Shown: one piece after another, positions 35,304 through 44,723 of the stretch
How the letters are laid out: every line of letters starts with the position of its first letter
Position numbering within the stretch: position 1 is the first letter of the stretch
NCBI GenBank assembly: GCA_021770615.1
Contig: JAETQR010000031.1
Span: 1-49,918 of the forward strand
DNA length: 49,918 nucleotides
From: Lachnospiraceae bacterium
Lineage (GTDB): Bacteria; Bacillota_A; Clostridia; Lachnospirales; Lachnospiraceae
Direction: 5' to 3'
Position numbers and translations under genes: made by a program
The notes under the pieces: model-generated
Seen by the model: only the letters and a program-made list of their open reading frames with translations
What the model was told of the DNA's origin: nothing
Database searches by the model: none

Positions 35304-35549
35304 TTATTTAGTAGCATAAACTGCCTTACTTGTCACTCCCTCTACCATGCCAAGTTTTCCCGACATCGAACTGATCACATCATTTGGTCCGTCCACAACC
35401 ACGCTGATCACAGACATATCCCGTTCCTTATAGGGAATTCCCATGCGCCCGACGATATACTCCCGGTATGCATGGAGGATATCATTGATCTCCTCAGATG
35501 CATCTGGTCTTTCCACAATAATACCAATTACAGCAAGCCGCTTATTCAT
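35304..35549 (-). CDS. TM1266-type iron-only hydrogenase system regulator
   Basis: 81 residues with an ACT/NikR-C-like fold: RLAVIGIIVERPDASEEINDIL, the YIVGRMGIPYKER motif, SVISVVVDGPNDVISSMSGKLG and the ending VTSKAVYA. The family is found with hydrogenase maturation genes and is thought to be regulatory; its ligand is unknown. It is directly upstream of hydG. Only 40 bases separate it from the pta terminator, so its promoter must be in or before that hairpin. Confidence 0.88.
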   Translation of the reverse strand: MNKRLAVIGIIVERPDASEEINDILHAYREYIVGRMGIPYKERDMSVISVVVDGPNDVISSMSGKLGMVEGVTSKAVYATK

Positions 35550-35582
35550 CTCCTGTTCACCTCGCTTCCATTTCCAACAAAC

Positions 35583-35613
35583 AAAAAAAGTCCCGGATCA
35601 CAGATTCCGGGAC
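35583..35613 (-). terminator. Terminator of pta
   Basis: GTCCCGGA (35590-35597) pairs with TCCGGGAC (35606-35613), seven T follow on the minus strand. The 88-base gap between this and the pta stop holds no ORF. Confidence 0.85.
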
Positions 35614-35701
35614 AACAAAATAACAGCATAAAAATATCACATTATACTGTCGCCTTCCCACTCAGGATCTCCTTTGCATGTCAGTACGACTTTAAATCAT
35701 A

Positions 35702-36679
35702 TTAAGCTAACGCCGCTGTAACGATCGCCATCGAATATACCTCACTCGCATTACAGCCACGGGAAAGATCATTGATCGGCGCATTAAGGCCGAGAAGGAT
35801 TGGCCCGTATGCCTCAAAATTGCCAAGACGCTGAGCGATCTTATATCCGATATTGCCGGCATTGATATCCGGGAAAATAAATGTATTGGCATTTCCGGCC
35901 ACTTCGGAATCCGGACATTTCGTACGCGCCACACGCGGAGAAACCGCTGCATCAAACTGAAGTTCTCCTTCGATCGGAAGATCCGGTGCTGCTTTCTTTG
36001 TCTTCTCCGCCGCATTCCTCATCTTATCGACATCCTCACCTGCCCCGGAACCAAACGTAGAATAGCTCAGAAAGGCAAGCTTGGGATCGATACCGAATAT
36101 TTTAGCACACTCGGCGGTCTCAAGTGCGATCTCCACAAGCTCGTCCTCTGTCGGCTTAATATTGATCGCACAGTCACCAAATGCAAGTACCGTATTTCCA
36201 CCGGTAGCTGATGCACGAACCAGTATAAAGCATGAGGATACGATCTTGCTGTTGGGTTTCGTCTTGATGATCTGCAGAGCCGGACGGACCGTATCCGCCG
36301 TAGAATAGGTTGCTCCGCCAAGAAGCGCATCTGCTTTTCCCATCTTCACGAGCATCGTACCAAAATAATTTGCCTGGGCGATAACGTTCCTTGCTTTCTC
36401 CGGCGTCATCCCTTTATCTTTACGGATCTCACAGAGAAGTTCCACCATCTCGTCTTTTTCCTCATACGTCGCAGGGTCAATGATCTCTGCCCCACGGATA
36501 TTAAAACCACACTCCTCTGCCGCCTCTGCGATCTCATCCGGATTGCCGACTAAGATCGGTGACAGGAACGTACTGGCAAGAAGCCGGGAAGAAGCTTCGA
36601 GGACACGCGGGTCACTCCCTTCCGTAAATACGATCTTCTTTGGATTTTTTTTCAAAATACTAATCAGCTGACCAAACAT
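35702..36679 (-). CDS. pta: Phosphate acetyltransferase
   Basis: 325 residues, the short class of Pta. It interconverts acetyl-CoA and acetyl phosphate, giving ATP through acetate kinase. Family motifs are KKIVFTEGSDPRVLEAS at the start, DALLGGATYSTADTVRPALQII, LSYSTFGSGAGEDVDKM, and QFDAAVSPRVARTKCPDSEVAGNANTF split across the middle, ending SRGCNASEVYSMA. Unusually, no ackA follows; a terminator and hydrogenase genes do. A possible promoter (TTGTTT...TATGAT, 16-base spacer) lies near 36750-36780. Confidence 0.95.
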   Translation of the reverse strand: MFGQLISILKKNPKKIVFTEGSDPRVLEASSRLLASTFLSPILVGNPDEIAEAAEECGFNIRGAEIIDPATYEEKDEMVELLCEIRKDKGMTPEKARNVIAQANYFGTMLVKMGKADALLGGATYSTADTVRPALQIIKTKPNSKIVSSCFILVRASATGGNTVLAFGDCAINIKPTEDELVEIALETAECAKIFGIDPKLAFLSYSTFGSGAGEDVDKMRNAAEKTKKAAPDLPIEGELQFDAAVSPRVARTKCPDSEVAGNANTFIFPDINAGNIGYKIAQRLGNFEAYGPILLGLNAPINDLSRGCNASEVYSMAIVTAALA

Positions 36680-36838
36680 TGTTTATTGCCTCCTACATTA
36701 TATATTATACCTGTTCGGCTGGATAGCAGATGCTTCCATCCGCATCCCACTATATCTATCATAACAATTTTTCCGCAAAAAACAAGTACAAATTTACCCG
36801 TGGCAATAATTATTTTTGATCATCCGGCCTTCTGTCTC

Positions 36839-38065
36839 CTACTCTTTACTTCCCAAGCCCTTAATCGCATTTGTCAGCTTGATCGGATTTCCATAACGCA
36901 GTGTAGAATTGCGGAAAATTTTCGCACCCACAAATCCCATTCCCACGACTGATGCATAAAGGATGACCGCTGATATCACAACTTCCCATGTGGCGACAGT
37001 TCCCATGGCGATCCGGATAAACATCGCACTGTAAGAACTGACCGGAAGATAGGATAAGATCTTGATCACGATACCATCCGGTTCCTGCATCTGAAAGAGC
37101 ACAAGAAAATAAATGACCATAACGAGCATCTGTGCCGTTCCGGCACTCTTGTTCAGATCCTCGATCTTTGATACAAGCGCCCCCAAAGCTCCATACATAA
37201 AGGCATAGATCAAAAATCCACCCAGCCCGAACACCGCAAATGTCACAAGGACGTCAGCCGGTATGTCAAAGATCATATCAAGCATCCCGCCCAGACTATC
37301 CGCATTTATCTTATAAGCCCCGAGCATACTCGTAAAGATCAGGCCGAGCTGGAATAATATCGCCGTCGCCCCGGCAAAAACCTTCCCAAACAAAAGACTG
37401 GCCGGCGATGTACTCGTGACCAGAACCTCCACGGTCCGGTTACTCTTTTCATTTGCCACACTGGTAGCGATCATCATCCCATACATAACAATGATCATGA
37501 AAATAAGGATCACAAGAATATAACTGTACCAGTAATTATTTTCAGAATCCTTTCCAAGGACTTTTTCATTGCATACGATATGCTCCCTGTCAAGGCGGAT
37601 CACTTCCTCATAATCCAGATTATGCTCCTCGCAGTATGCCATTCTGGCCGAGGTACTCATGATATCGCTGAATATTTCTGTAACAGAATCATAAATCGAT
37701 TTGTTCAGCACATAATAATCATATACATCCGGTGACTTTACGACAAATCCTACGGCTGCCTTTTCAGACTCTACCGCTTCCTTTACCTTCTCCTCGCTAT
37801 CCATCCTCTGGATCTCGGTCTTTCCATAGGACTGGATCATCTCATCCGTTATATTGCCTGTGAGATCATAAATTGCGATCGTCTCTGCAATCTGGCTGTC
37901 ACTTCCATCTTCTTTGGAATCACTTCCGGAGAAGCTTGATATGATCCCCGGTATACTGAGTGCCACGATCGCAACGACACAGATCAAAATCGTAGACAAC
38001 ACATAAGACTTACTCTTGAAATAGTTCCCGAGTTCAAAACAATATACATTCCATAAATTTTTCAT
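36839..38065 (-). CDS. ABC-2 type transporter permease (NatB-like)
   Basis: 408 residues. One N-terminal membrane helix (about 20-42), a large extracytoplasmic domain (45-175), then five or six membrane helices (180-400), the NatB/YhaP arrangement for Na+ or other export. The stretch MIATSVANEKSNRTVEVLVTSTSPASLLFGK is typical. I chose the ATG at 38065 after GAAGGACTGAT. It starts one base after the ATPase stop, showing coupled translation. Confidence 0.88.
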   Translation of the reverse strand: MKNLWNVYCFELGNYFKSKSYVLSTILICVVAIVALSIPGIISSFSGSDSKEDGSDSQIAETIAIYDLTGNITDEMIQSYGKTEIQRMDSEEKVKEAVESEKAAVGFVVKSPDVYDYYVLNKSIYDSVTEIFSDIMSTSARMAYCEEHNLDYEEVIRLDREHIVCNEKVLGKDSENNYWYSYILVILIFMIIVMYGMMIATSVANEKSNRTVEVLVTSTSPASLLFGKVFAGATAILFQLGLIFTSMLGAYKINADSLGGMLDMIFDIPADVLVTFAVFGLGGFLIYAFMYGALGALVSKIEDLNKSAGTAQMLVMVIYFLVLFQMQEPDGIVIKILSYLPVSSYSAMFIRIAMGTVATWEVVISAVILYASVVGMGFVGAKIFRNSTLRYGNPIKLTNAIKGLGSKE

Positions 38066-38066
38066 A

Positions 38067-39014
38067 TCAGTCCTTCCCCCCTTTTTCTTCTGATGCCGGT
38101 ATCTCATCGCCTACACAGGACACGAAAATATCATTCAGGGATGGCTCATAAGAACCATATTTATCAATCTCAATCTTTTCCTCTCTCAGCCGGTCAAGCA
38201 CCTTCCACTGATCCTCTCCATCTTTCGGGCGGACGATCACATTGTGCTTATCGCTCCCCTCCACCTCAAGTACATCTGACAGCTTCTCCTGGCAGCACTT
38301 TTTCAGTTCGTCCAGTGACAGGTTCAGGGCAGACAGGATCTTTCTTCCTCTCCCATATTCTTCTTTTATATCATCCAGACTTCCCGACAAGACGACTTCG
38401 CCCTGGTTAATGATCGCAATGTCCTCACAGAATTCCTCGACATAACTCATCTGATGGCTGGAAAAGATTACGATCTTACCATTCTGGATCAGTTCACGGA
38501 TAACATCTTTTAAAATCTGGGAGTTCACTGGATCCAGCCCCGAAAACGGCTCATCCAGTACAACGATATCCGGATCGCACACAAGCGTCGCCGCCAGCTG
38601 GACCTTCTGCTGGTTTCCCTTTGACAGCGTATCCATCTTGCGTTTTTCGTACTCTGTCACCTTTAAGCGCCCCAGCCACTTCTTTGCATTTTGTACGGCC
38701 TTCGTCTTATCAAAACCTCTCAGCTTTGCAAAATAAACCATCTGCTCAAGAACTGTCTTTTTCGGGTACATCCCCCTCTCCTCCGGCAGATACCCCACCT
38801 GGTTTTTCGAGGGCTCAAATACCTTACCATCTAACAGTACCTCCCCTTCATTGGCATGGAAAATATCCATGATGATACGGATCGACGTCGTCTTACCGGC
38901 TCCGTTCCTGCCGAGCAGGCCAAGCGCTCTTCCGCTTTCCACGGAAAAGTTCACACCTTTAAGCACTTCTTTTCCATTAAAACTCTTGTGTATGTTCTTT
39001 AACTCAAGCTTCAT
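38067..39014 (-). CDS. ABC transporter ATP-binding protein (NatA-like)
   Basis: 315 residues. Walker A is GLLGRNGAGKTT near residue 32, the signature is TLSKGNQQKVQLA, Walker B is PDIVVLDEPFSGLDPVN with a following H-loop SSHQM. The C-terminal 80 residues are the extra domain found in NatA/YhaQ-type proteins. It energises the permease that follows. The start overlaps the end of the AlkD-like gene by 11 bases. Confidence 0.92.
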   Translation of the reverse strand: MKLELKNIHKSFNGKEVLKGVNFSVESGRALGLLGRNGAGKTTSIRIIMDIFHANEGEVLLDGKVFEPSKNQVGYLPEERGMYPKKTVLEQMVYFAKLRGFDKTKAVQNAKKWLGRLKVTEYEKRKMDTLSKGNQQKVQLAATLVCDPDIVVLDEPFSGLDPVNSQILKDVIRELIQNGKIVIFSSHQMSYVEEFCEDIAIINQGEVVLSGSLDDIKEEYGRGRKILSALNLSLDELKKCCQEKLSDVLEVEGSDKHNVIVRPKDGEDQWKVLDRLREEKIEIDKYGSYEPSLNDIFVSCVGDEIPASEEKGGKD

Positions 39015-39750
39015 CGCTTTCCCCTTTCTGACGCTTCCTGCCGCAAGGACGCTTTCGCATTCTGAGCATTTCCTTATCCTCTTTACTCACACGGTAGGAC
39101 TCTATCATTTTCTGTATACTCTTATTATAAGTAAAATCATCCAGATTGCAAGAAGCAAGATAGCGTAATGTCTCATTTCGAAATTTAATGAAACAGATCG
39201 AAATCCCCCAGGCCACGGCCATTTTTACATAATATCCGTCGTGTCGTATATCATCATATATTTTCAGGACAGTGTTAATGTAATCTTCTGTCACATAATA
39301 CTGCATCAGTATGACCACCGCAAACCTTACGTCATATTCCTTATCCGAAGAAAGATACGGCTGTATAAACGAGAACATCCTCTCCCGGTTCTTCTTCACA
39401 TCTTTCATATCCCCGCAGACGACATCGCACACTGCCCAGTTATTAATGCACGGAATAAATTTCCTCACATAGGACAATTTCTCCTCAAATTCACATTTTG
39501 CCAGAGCTGTCACCATCCCGCAAAGCATGTTCATCTCATAAATCTCCGACTCCTTCGTCATCTCCACAAATCCACGCCAATCCCCTTTTACAAGTTCTTT
39601 GGCAAGCTTCCGGAGAGCCGGAACCCTGACTCCGTAAAATATGGTATCCACCCCGGGTATGAGTTTTCCGTGGAACTGGCGGTATTTTTCATCGGCTATT
39701 TCCTCGAGACGGGTATTTAATTCTTGTAGATTTGTTTGTGTAAAAGTCAT
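39004..39750 (-). CDS. DNA alkylation repair protein (AlkD-like HEAT-repeat glycosylase)
   Basis: 248 residues made of helical HEAT-like repeats: FYGVRVPALRKLAKELVKGDW, then NWAVCDVVCGDMKDV, then EYDVRFAVVILMQYYV and YYVKMAVAWGISICFIKF. The conserved Trp and Asp of the AlkD/AlkC fold appear in NNWAVCDVVCG. The family removes or senses alkylated purines. It is the first gene of an apparent operon with the Nat-type ABC exporter, overlapping it by 11 bases; the C-terminus is very basic (RMRKRPCGRKRQKG). Confidence 0.85.
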   Translation of the reverse strand: MTFTQTNLQELNTRLEEIADEKYRQFHGKLIPGVDTIFYGVRVPALRKLAKELVKGDWRGFVEMTKESEIYEMNMLCGMVTALAKCEFEEKLSYVRKFIPCINNWAVCDVVCGDMKDVKKNRERMFSFIQPYLSSDKEYDVRFAVVILMQYYVTEDYINTVLKIYDDIRHDGYYVKMAVAWGISICFIKFRNETLRYLASCNLDDFTYNKSIQKMIESYRVSKEDKEMLRMRKRPCGRKRQKGESDEA

Positions 39751-39777
39751 TCTTTTACCCTCGCTTTCCTTTCTGCC

Positions 39778-41655
39778 CTAATCCAGTTCCACAGCCCCTG
39801 TATAGAGCTGGTAATATCTTCCTTTCATATCAAGCAACTGTTTATGCGTTCCCCGCTCGATGATCTCTCCCTGTTCTAAAACCATGATGCAGTCCGCATT
39901 CCGTACCGTAGACAGACGGTGGGCGATGACAAATGTGGTCCGGTTTTTCATCAGGCGTTCCATTCCGTGGTCAATGTGCATTTCCGTCCTCGTATCGACC
40001 GAACTGGTCGCCTCATCTAACACAAGGATCGGCGCCTTGGAAACTGCTGCCCTCGCAATATTCAGAAGCTGTCTCTGGCCCTGGCTCAGGTTAATCCCGT
40101 CTCCCTCGAGCATCGTATCATAACCATCCTCCAGACGCATGATAAACGAGTGGGCACTGGCCGTCTTTGCCGCCTGTTCCACCTCTTCATCCGTAGCATC
40201 CGGCCGTCCATATCTTATATTCTCACGGACAGTTCCCGTAAAGAGATGGGTATCCTGTAGTACCATAGCGATATGCTCCCGCAGACTCTTTCTCCCATAG
40301 GCCTTGATGTCCCTGCCATCAATCGTAATACTTCCCTCCTGTATATCATAAAACCGGTTTAAGAGATTCGTGATCGTCGTCTTTCCGGCACCTGTCGAAC
40401 CGACAAACGCCACCTTCTGACCGGCATGGGCATAGAGATCGATATTTTTCAGGATCACTTTATCCGGATCATATCCAAAGGTTACATGATCCATAATGAC
40501 CTCTCCCCTGATTTCTTCCATCGGGATAGCATCTGCCCGATCCTCTTCCTCCGGTTTTTCATCCATCACCTTGAACACACGCTCTGCACCAGCCAACGCC
40601 GAGAAGATTGTATTAACCTGCATGGAGATCTCATTGATCGGGCGGCTGAACTGGCGGGAGTAGTTAACAAATACACTCAGATCCCCAACCGAAAGTTTTC
40701 CGGCGATACTAAAAAGTCCTCCCACACAGGCGGTAATACTATAGCTTACCTGACTGAGATTTCCCATGACCGGGCCCATGATCCCTCCGAAAAACTGTGC
40801 TTTGATCTGCTTATCTTTTAAGTCATCATTTAGTTCCGTAAATTCCTCGATCGCCTTCTCCTCATGGCAGAACACTTTTACGACCTTCTGCCCCGTTACG
40901 GTTTCCTCGATATACCCATTCAGCTTACCGAGTGCCGACTGCTGGGAGCGGTAATATTTTGAACTGCGCATTGCGATAAATCCTCCTGCCTTGATCATCG
41001 CAGGCACCAGAATGATCGTCAGCAAAGCAAGCCAGATATTCATGACAAACATGATCGTCACTGTACCAAGAATACTCAAAGCTCCTGATATGAGCTGAAT
41101 GATCGTGTTATTGAGCATCTCTCCGATCGCATCAACATCATTCGTAAAACGACTCATGATATCCCCGGTAGCATTCGTATCAAAATACCTCACAGGAAGC
41201 GTCTGTATATGATCAAACAAATCTTTTCGCAGCGCTTTGAGAGATCGCTGTGACACCCCGATCATAATCCTCTGTTGGAGATATGTGGTGATCACTCCGA
41301 GCAAAAAGACGCCAAGCATCACAAGAATCCCAATCATCAATGTCTGAATCCCATCGCTTATCACCTGCTGCACATCCACGCCTGACTCTTTTGTCTTTTT
41401 ATAGGTCTCTGCGACTCCATCAATGATCGGTGACAGCAGATAAGAACCGGCCAGCGATGTTGCACTCGAAAAGATCGCACACAGGATCGCAATAATAAAT
41501 TTCACCTTGTCCCTTCCCACGTAAGTCAAAAGACGCCGAATCGTTTCTTTCGTATTTTTCGGTTTTCCGCCCATCATGCCTCTCTGATGGCGTCCCGGTC
41601 CACCTCCCGGCCCCCTCATCGGCGGCCCACCCTGTGACTTGTTTGGTCCACTCAT
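39778..41655 (-). CDS. Multidrug-type ABC exporter, ATPase-competent half
   Basis: 625 residues: a Gly/Pro-rich N-terminus (1-30), six membrane helices (about 55-335) and an ATPase domain with Walker A GSTGAGKTT, signature LSQGQRQLL, and Walker B ILVLDEATSSVD including the catalytic Glu. It pairs with the exporter half encoded just upstream (4-base overlap), whose Walker B lacks that Glu, giving a BmrCD/TM287-288-like heterodimer with one working site. Confidence 0.92.
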   Translation of the reverse strand: MSGPNKSQGGPPMRGPGGGPGRHQRGMMGGKPKNTKETIRRLLTYVGRDKVKFIIAILCAIFSSATSLAGSYLLSPIIDGVAETYKKTKESGVDVQQVISDGIQTLMIGILVMLGVFLLGVITTYLQQRIMIGVSQRSLKALRKDLFDHIQTLPVRYFDTNATGDIMSRFTNDVDAIGEMLNNTIIQLISGALSILGTVTIMFVMNIWLALLTIILVPAMIKAGGFIAMRSSKYYRSQQSALGKLNGYIEETVTGQKVVKVFCHEEKAIEEFTELNDDLKDKQIKAQFFGGIMGPVMGNLSQVSYSITACVGGLFSIAGKLSVGDLSVFVNYSRQFSRPINEISMQVNTIFSALAGAERVFKVMDEKPEEEDRADAIPMEEIRGEVIMDHVTFGYDPDKVILKNIDLYAHAGQKVAFVGSTGAGKTTITNLLNRFYDIQEGSITIDGRDIKAYGRKSLREHIAMVLQDTHLFTGTVRENIRYGRPDATDEEVEQAAKTASAHSFIMRLEDGYDTMLEGDGINLSQGQRQLLNIARAAVSKAPILVLDEATSSVDTRTEMHIDHGMERLMKNRTTFVIAHRLSTVRNADCIMVLEQGEIIERGTHKQLLDMKGRYYQLYTGAVELD

Positions 41656-43394
41656 GCTGACACCTCCTTTTCCTTATCTTTCTGGGAATAGTAAATCTCC
41701 TGATATTCTTCGCAGTTCCGGATCAATTCCTCGTGCGTTCCCTGACCGACGATTTCTCCCTCTTCCATAACAAGAATGCGGTCTGCACTTTCCACGGAAG
41801 AAATACGCTGGGCAATAATAAGTTTCGTCGTATCCTTCAGGGAAGTTGTAAAACTCTTCCGGATCTCTGCCTCTGTCGCTGTATCTACCGCACTTGTACT
41901 GTCATCTAAGATCAGGATCTTCGGTTTTTTCAGCAGCGCTCTCGCAATACAAAGACGCTGTTTTTGTCCACCGGATACGTTGACGCCCCCCTGACCGAGC
42001 TCTGTCTCATAACCATCTGTAAACGATGTGATAAAAGTATCGGCCTGGGCATATCTGGCCATCTCATAAATCTGCTCATCCCCGGCATCCTCGTCTCCCC
42101 AACGCAGGTTATCCATGATCGTTCCCGAAAAAAGAGTATTTTTCTGGAGAACCATCGCCACACCGTCACGAAGATGTTTCAATGAATAATCCCTCACATC
42201 TACACCATCAACGAGCACCTGCCCCTCGTCCGCATCATAGAGTCTTGGTATCAGCTGCACAAGCGAGCTCTTCCCGGAACCGGTCGAGCCGATGATTCCG
42301 ATCGTCTCTCCCGGATTTGCACGGAAGGAAATATGTTTTAATACATTATTTTTATGTTTCTTATAATAACGGAAACCAACATCCCGGAATTCAATCTCCC
42401 CGCGCTCTACTTTTCGTTCTTTTTGTTCTGCTGAATCATCATTTAGATCCACCTCAGCTAAAAGCACTTCCTTAATACGTTTTGAGGATGCCAACGCACG
42501 GGATCCCTGGATCATAATCATTCCAACCATCATAAGTGACATCAGTATCTGCACGATATACGTTGTAAAAGCCGTCAGGTCACCTACCGGCATATCACCC
42601 ACAATGATCTGTTTCCCTCCAAACCACACAACTGCCATCGTCGTAATATTCATCGCCAGTGTCATGATCGGCATCGTAAGGATAACGACCCGCAACGCAT
42701 TTAAACTCTTTTCCTGTAATTCATTATTCGCCCTGTCAAATGTCTGTTTTTCAAAATCATCACGCACAAAAGATTTTACTACCCGCACATTCGTAATATT
42801 TTCCTGAATCCTCGAATTCAGGCCGTCAATCTTTGTCTGCATGATATCAAACCTCGGAAATGCCGTCCTGATCACAAGTACGAGTGCCACGATCAAAAGC
42901 GGGATCACGATCCCAAGGATCACAGCAAGCCTGGCATTCATCATGATCGCCATGATCAGTCCGCCGATCAGCATGCCGGGGGCACGCAAAAGCATCCTGA
43001 GTCCCATAGATATTACATTCTGCATATTTGTGATATCGTTGGTCAGCCTTGTCACAAGGGAACCGGTAGAAAACTTTTCAATATTTGCAAAAGAAAATGT
43101 CTGGACTTTCGTAAAGACATCCTTTCGCAGACTCGCGGCAAAACTCACCGACGCCTTTACTGCAAAATATGCTCCCAGCGTCCCTCCGACCATCATGCAA
43201 AGCGCAATGAGTACCATCACAATACCCCTTGTGATCACATATCCATTTCCGGCGCCACCCTCGATCCCCTCATTGATGATCATAGACATCAGCTTTGGCA
43301 TGAGAACCTCGCCAATCACTTCAACGATCATAAAAATGGGGCCCAGAATAAACGCTGACAAATACGGTGTGACATATTTCTTATAAACATTCAT
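41652..43394 (-). CDS. Multidrug-type ABC exporter, degenerate-site half
   Basis: 580 residues: six membrane helices (about 15-310) and an ATPase domain with Walker A GSTGSGKSS and signature VSGGQKQR. The Walker B region reads ILILDDSTSAVD, Asp replacing the catalytic Glu, the classic mark of the degenerate partner in heterodimeric exporters. It starts eight bases after the MarR gene, so regulator and both pump halves form one operon. Confidence 0.92.
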   Translation of the reverse strand: MNVYKKYVTPYLSAFILGPIFMIVEVIGEVLMPKLMSMIINEGIEGGAGNGYVITRGIVMVLIALCMMVGGTLGAYFAVKASVSFAASLRKDVFTKVQTFSFANIEKFSTGSLVTRLTNDITNMQNVISMGLRMLLRAPGMLIGGLIMAIMMNARLAVILGIVIPLLIVALVLVIRTAFPRFDIMQTKIDGLNSRIQENITNVRVVKSFVRDDFEKQTFDRANNELQEKSLNALRVVILTMPIMTLAMNITTMAVVWFGGKQIIVGDMPVGDLTAFTTYIVQILMSLMMVGMIMIQGSRALASSKRIKEVLLAEVDLNDDSAEQKERKVERGEIEFRDVGFRYYKKHKNNVLKHISFRANPGETIGIIGSTGSGKSSLVQLIPRLYDADEGQVLVDGVDVRDYSLKHLRDGVAMVLQKNTLFSGTIMDNLRWGDEDAGDEQIYEMARYAQADTFITSFTDGYETELGQGGVNVSGGQKQRLCIARALLKKPKILILDDSTSAVDTATEAEIRKSFTTSLKDTTKLIIAQRISSVESADRILVMEEGEIVGQGTHEELIRNCEEYQEIYYSQKDKEKEVSA

Positions 43395-43402
43395 ACGATT
43401 CT

Positions 43403-43888
43403 TTACTTCCTTTCTACATTTATTTCTGACAGATTGTCATAGATATGTCTCAGAAATCTTCTCAGAGTAATCAGTTCCTCCTCCGAAAATCCCTGCATCA
43501 TCTGTTTTTCCAAATCCCCAATTCTTTTTCTGCTCTCCTTGACGACCTCTTCCCCTTTCAGCGTCAGCTTTACAAAATTGGCCCGGGAATCCTGCTCCTT
43601 TACCAGTTTCTGTATATACCCGTCTCTCTCCAGCTTTTTCAGGGAAACCGCCACCGTCGCCGTCGATATATCGAGGGTACGGGCCAGCTCGGATTGGGAT
43701 TCAAACTCATTCTCCGATAATGTCATCAGTAATCTATGCTGTGCCCGGTGGATTCCTGTACCACTCAAAAATTTTTCCATCTTTCTCCGGTGCATCTGGT
43801 TCACAAAGATCATGATCTTTACAGGATTTGCCTCCCTGAAAAAATCTGTTTCATCCATATCCCAGAATAAATCACCTTTTCTTTTCAT
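43403..43888 (-). CDS. MarR-family transcriptional regulator
   Basis: 161 residues. A winged helix-turn-helix occupies about residues 60-120 (LARTLDISTATVAVSLKKLERDGYIQKLVKEQDSRANFVKLT), flanked by dimerisation helices. First gene of the operon with the ABC exporter; the paired dyads at its promoter are the likely operator. Ligands are commonly toxic small molecules that the pump removes. The ATG follows GGAGG by eight bases. Confidence 0.92.
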   Translation of the reverse strand: MKRKGDLFWDMDETDFFREANPVKIMIFVNQMHRRKMEKFLSGTGIHRAQHRLLMTLSENEFESQSELARTLDISTATVAVSLKKLERDGYIQKLVKEQDSRANFVKLTLKGEEVVKESRKRIGDLEKQMMQGFSEEELITLRRFLRHIYDNLSEINVERK

Positions 43889-43946
43889 GATCGATTCCTC
43901 CTATTCACATCAGGATTCAGCTCCGTCAGATATTCCTCGCAATTCA

Positions 43947-44021
43947 TTAGCATATTAATTATTAGTAAGTTAATCATTAACATGCTAATAATATAATATG
44001 CCCATGATCGTCTTTTGTCAA
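43947..44021 (-). promoter_or_regulatory. marR-ABC promoter with paired MarR-type operators
   Basis: On the minus strand TTGACA (44016-44021) and TATTAT (43993-43998) have a 17-base spacer. Two copies of TTAGCATRTTAA in opposite orientation lie just downstream, at 43947-43958 and 43977-43988, each itself a near-palindrome, 30 bases apart. Confidence 0.75.
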
Positions 44022-44033
44022 TCTTTTTTTCCA

Positions 44034-44076
44034 CAAAAAAATCAAGGTGCAAAATCGTCTGATCTTACACCTTGAT
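44034..44076 (-). terminator. Terminator of the rubrerythrin gene
   Basis: ATCAAGGTG (44041-44049) pairs with CACCTTGAT (44068-44076); seven T follow on the minus strand. Confidence 0.85.
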
Positions 44077-44110
44077 CATAAAATTCAATTCAAATACTTC
44101 TTTAACTTTT

Positions 44111-44656
44111 TTAGCTGAAATATCTCTTCAACAGACCCTCAAATGCTTTTCCATGTCTGGCCTCATCTCTCGCCATCTCATGCACGGTATCATGGATCGC
44201 ATCAAGGTTCTGGGCTTTTGCACGCTTTGCAAGGTCAAACTTACCAGCAGTCGCACCATTCTCAGCTGCTACACGAAGCTCAAGGTTTTTCTTTGTAGAA
44301 TCCGTAACCACTTCACCAAGAAGCTCTGCAAACTTAGCAGCATGCTCTGCCTCTTCCCATGCAGCCTTTTCCCAGTAAAGCCCGATCTCCGGATACCCTT
44401 CTCTGTGTGCTACACGAGCCATAGCAAGATACATGCCAACCTCAGAACACTCACCCTCAAAATTTGCACGAAGATCTGCCACGATATCCTCGCTTACACC
44501 CTTTGCCACTCCAACCACATGCTCAGCAGCCCATGCCATCGAATCACTTGTCTGCTCTTTGAACTTGTCTGCTCCTACTCCACACTGAGGACATTTCTCC
44601 GGTGCAGAATCTCCCTCATGAACGTATCCACATACACTACATACAAATTTTTTCAT
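44111..44656 (-). CDS. Reverse rubrerythrin (N-terminal rubredoxin, C-terminal ferritin-like)
   Basis: 181 residues. The rubredoxin iron site is at the N-terminus (CSVCGY, then CPQCGV), the reverse of classical rubrerythrin. The di-iron four-helix bundle follows with Glu/His motifs [30 protein letters not shown] and [15 protein letters not shown]. It reduces hydrogen peroxide in anaerobes. The ATG at 44656 follows AAAGGAGAG. It is transcribed after perR with 67 bases between, fitting control by peroxide. Confidence 0.92.
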   Translation of the reverse strand: MKKFVCSVCGYVHEGDSAPEKCPQCGVGADKFKEQTSDSMAWAAEHVVGVAKGVSEDIVADLRANFEGECSEVGMYLAMARVAHREGYPEIGLYWEKAAWEEAEHAAKFAELLGEVVTDSTKKNLELRVAAENGATAGKFDLAKRAKAQNLDAIHDTVHEMARDEARHGKAFEGLLKRYFS

Positions 44657-44723
44657 CACAATCTCTCCTTTTTTTGTTAAATATTTTTTATGATAAGTTC
44701 CTCAGGCAAAAACCCTCGTAACT

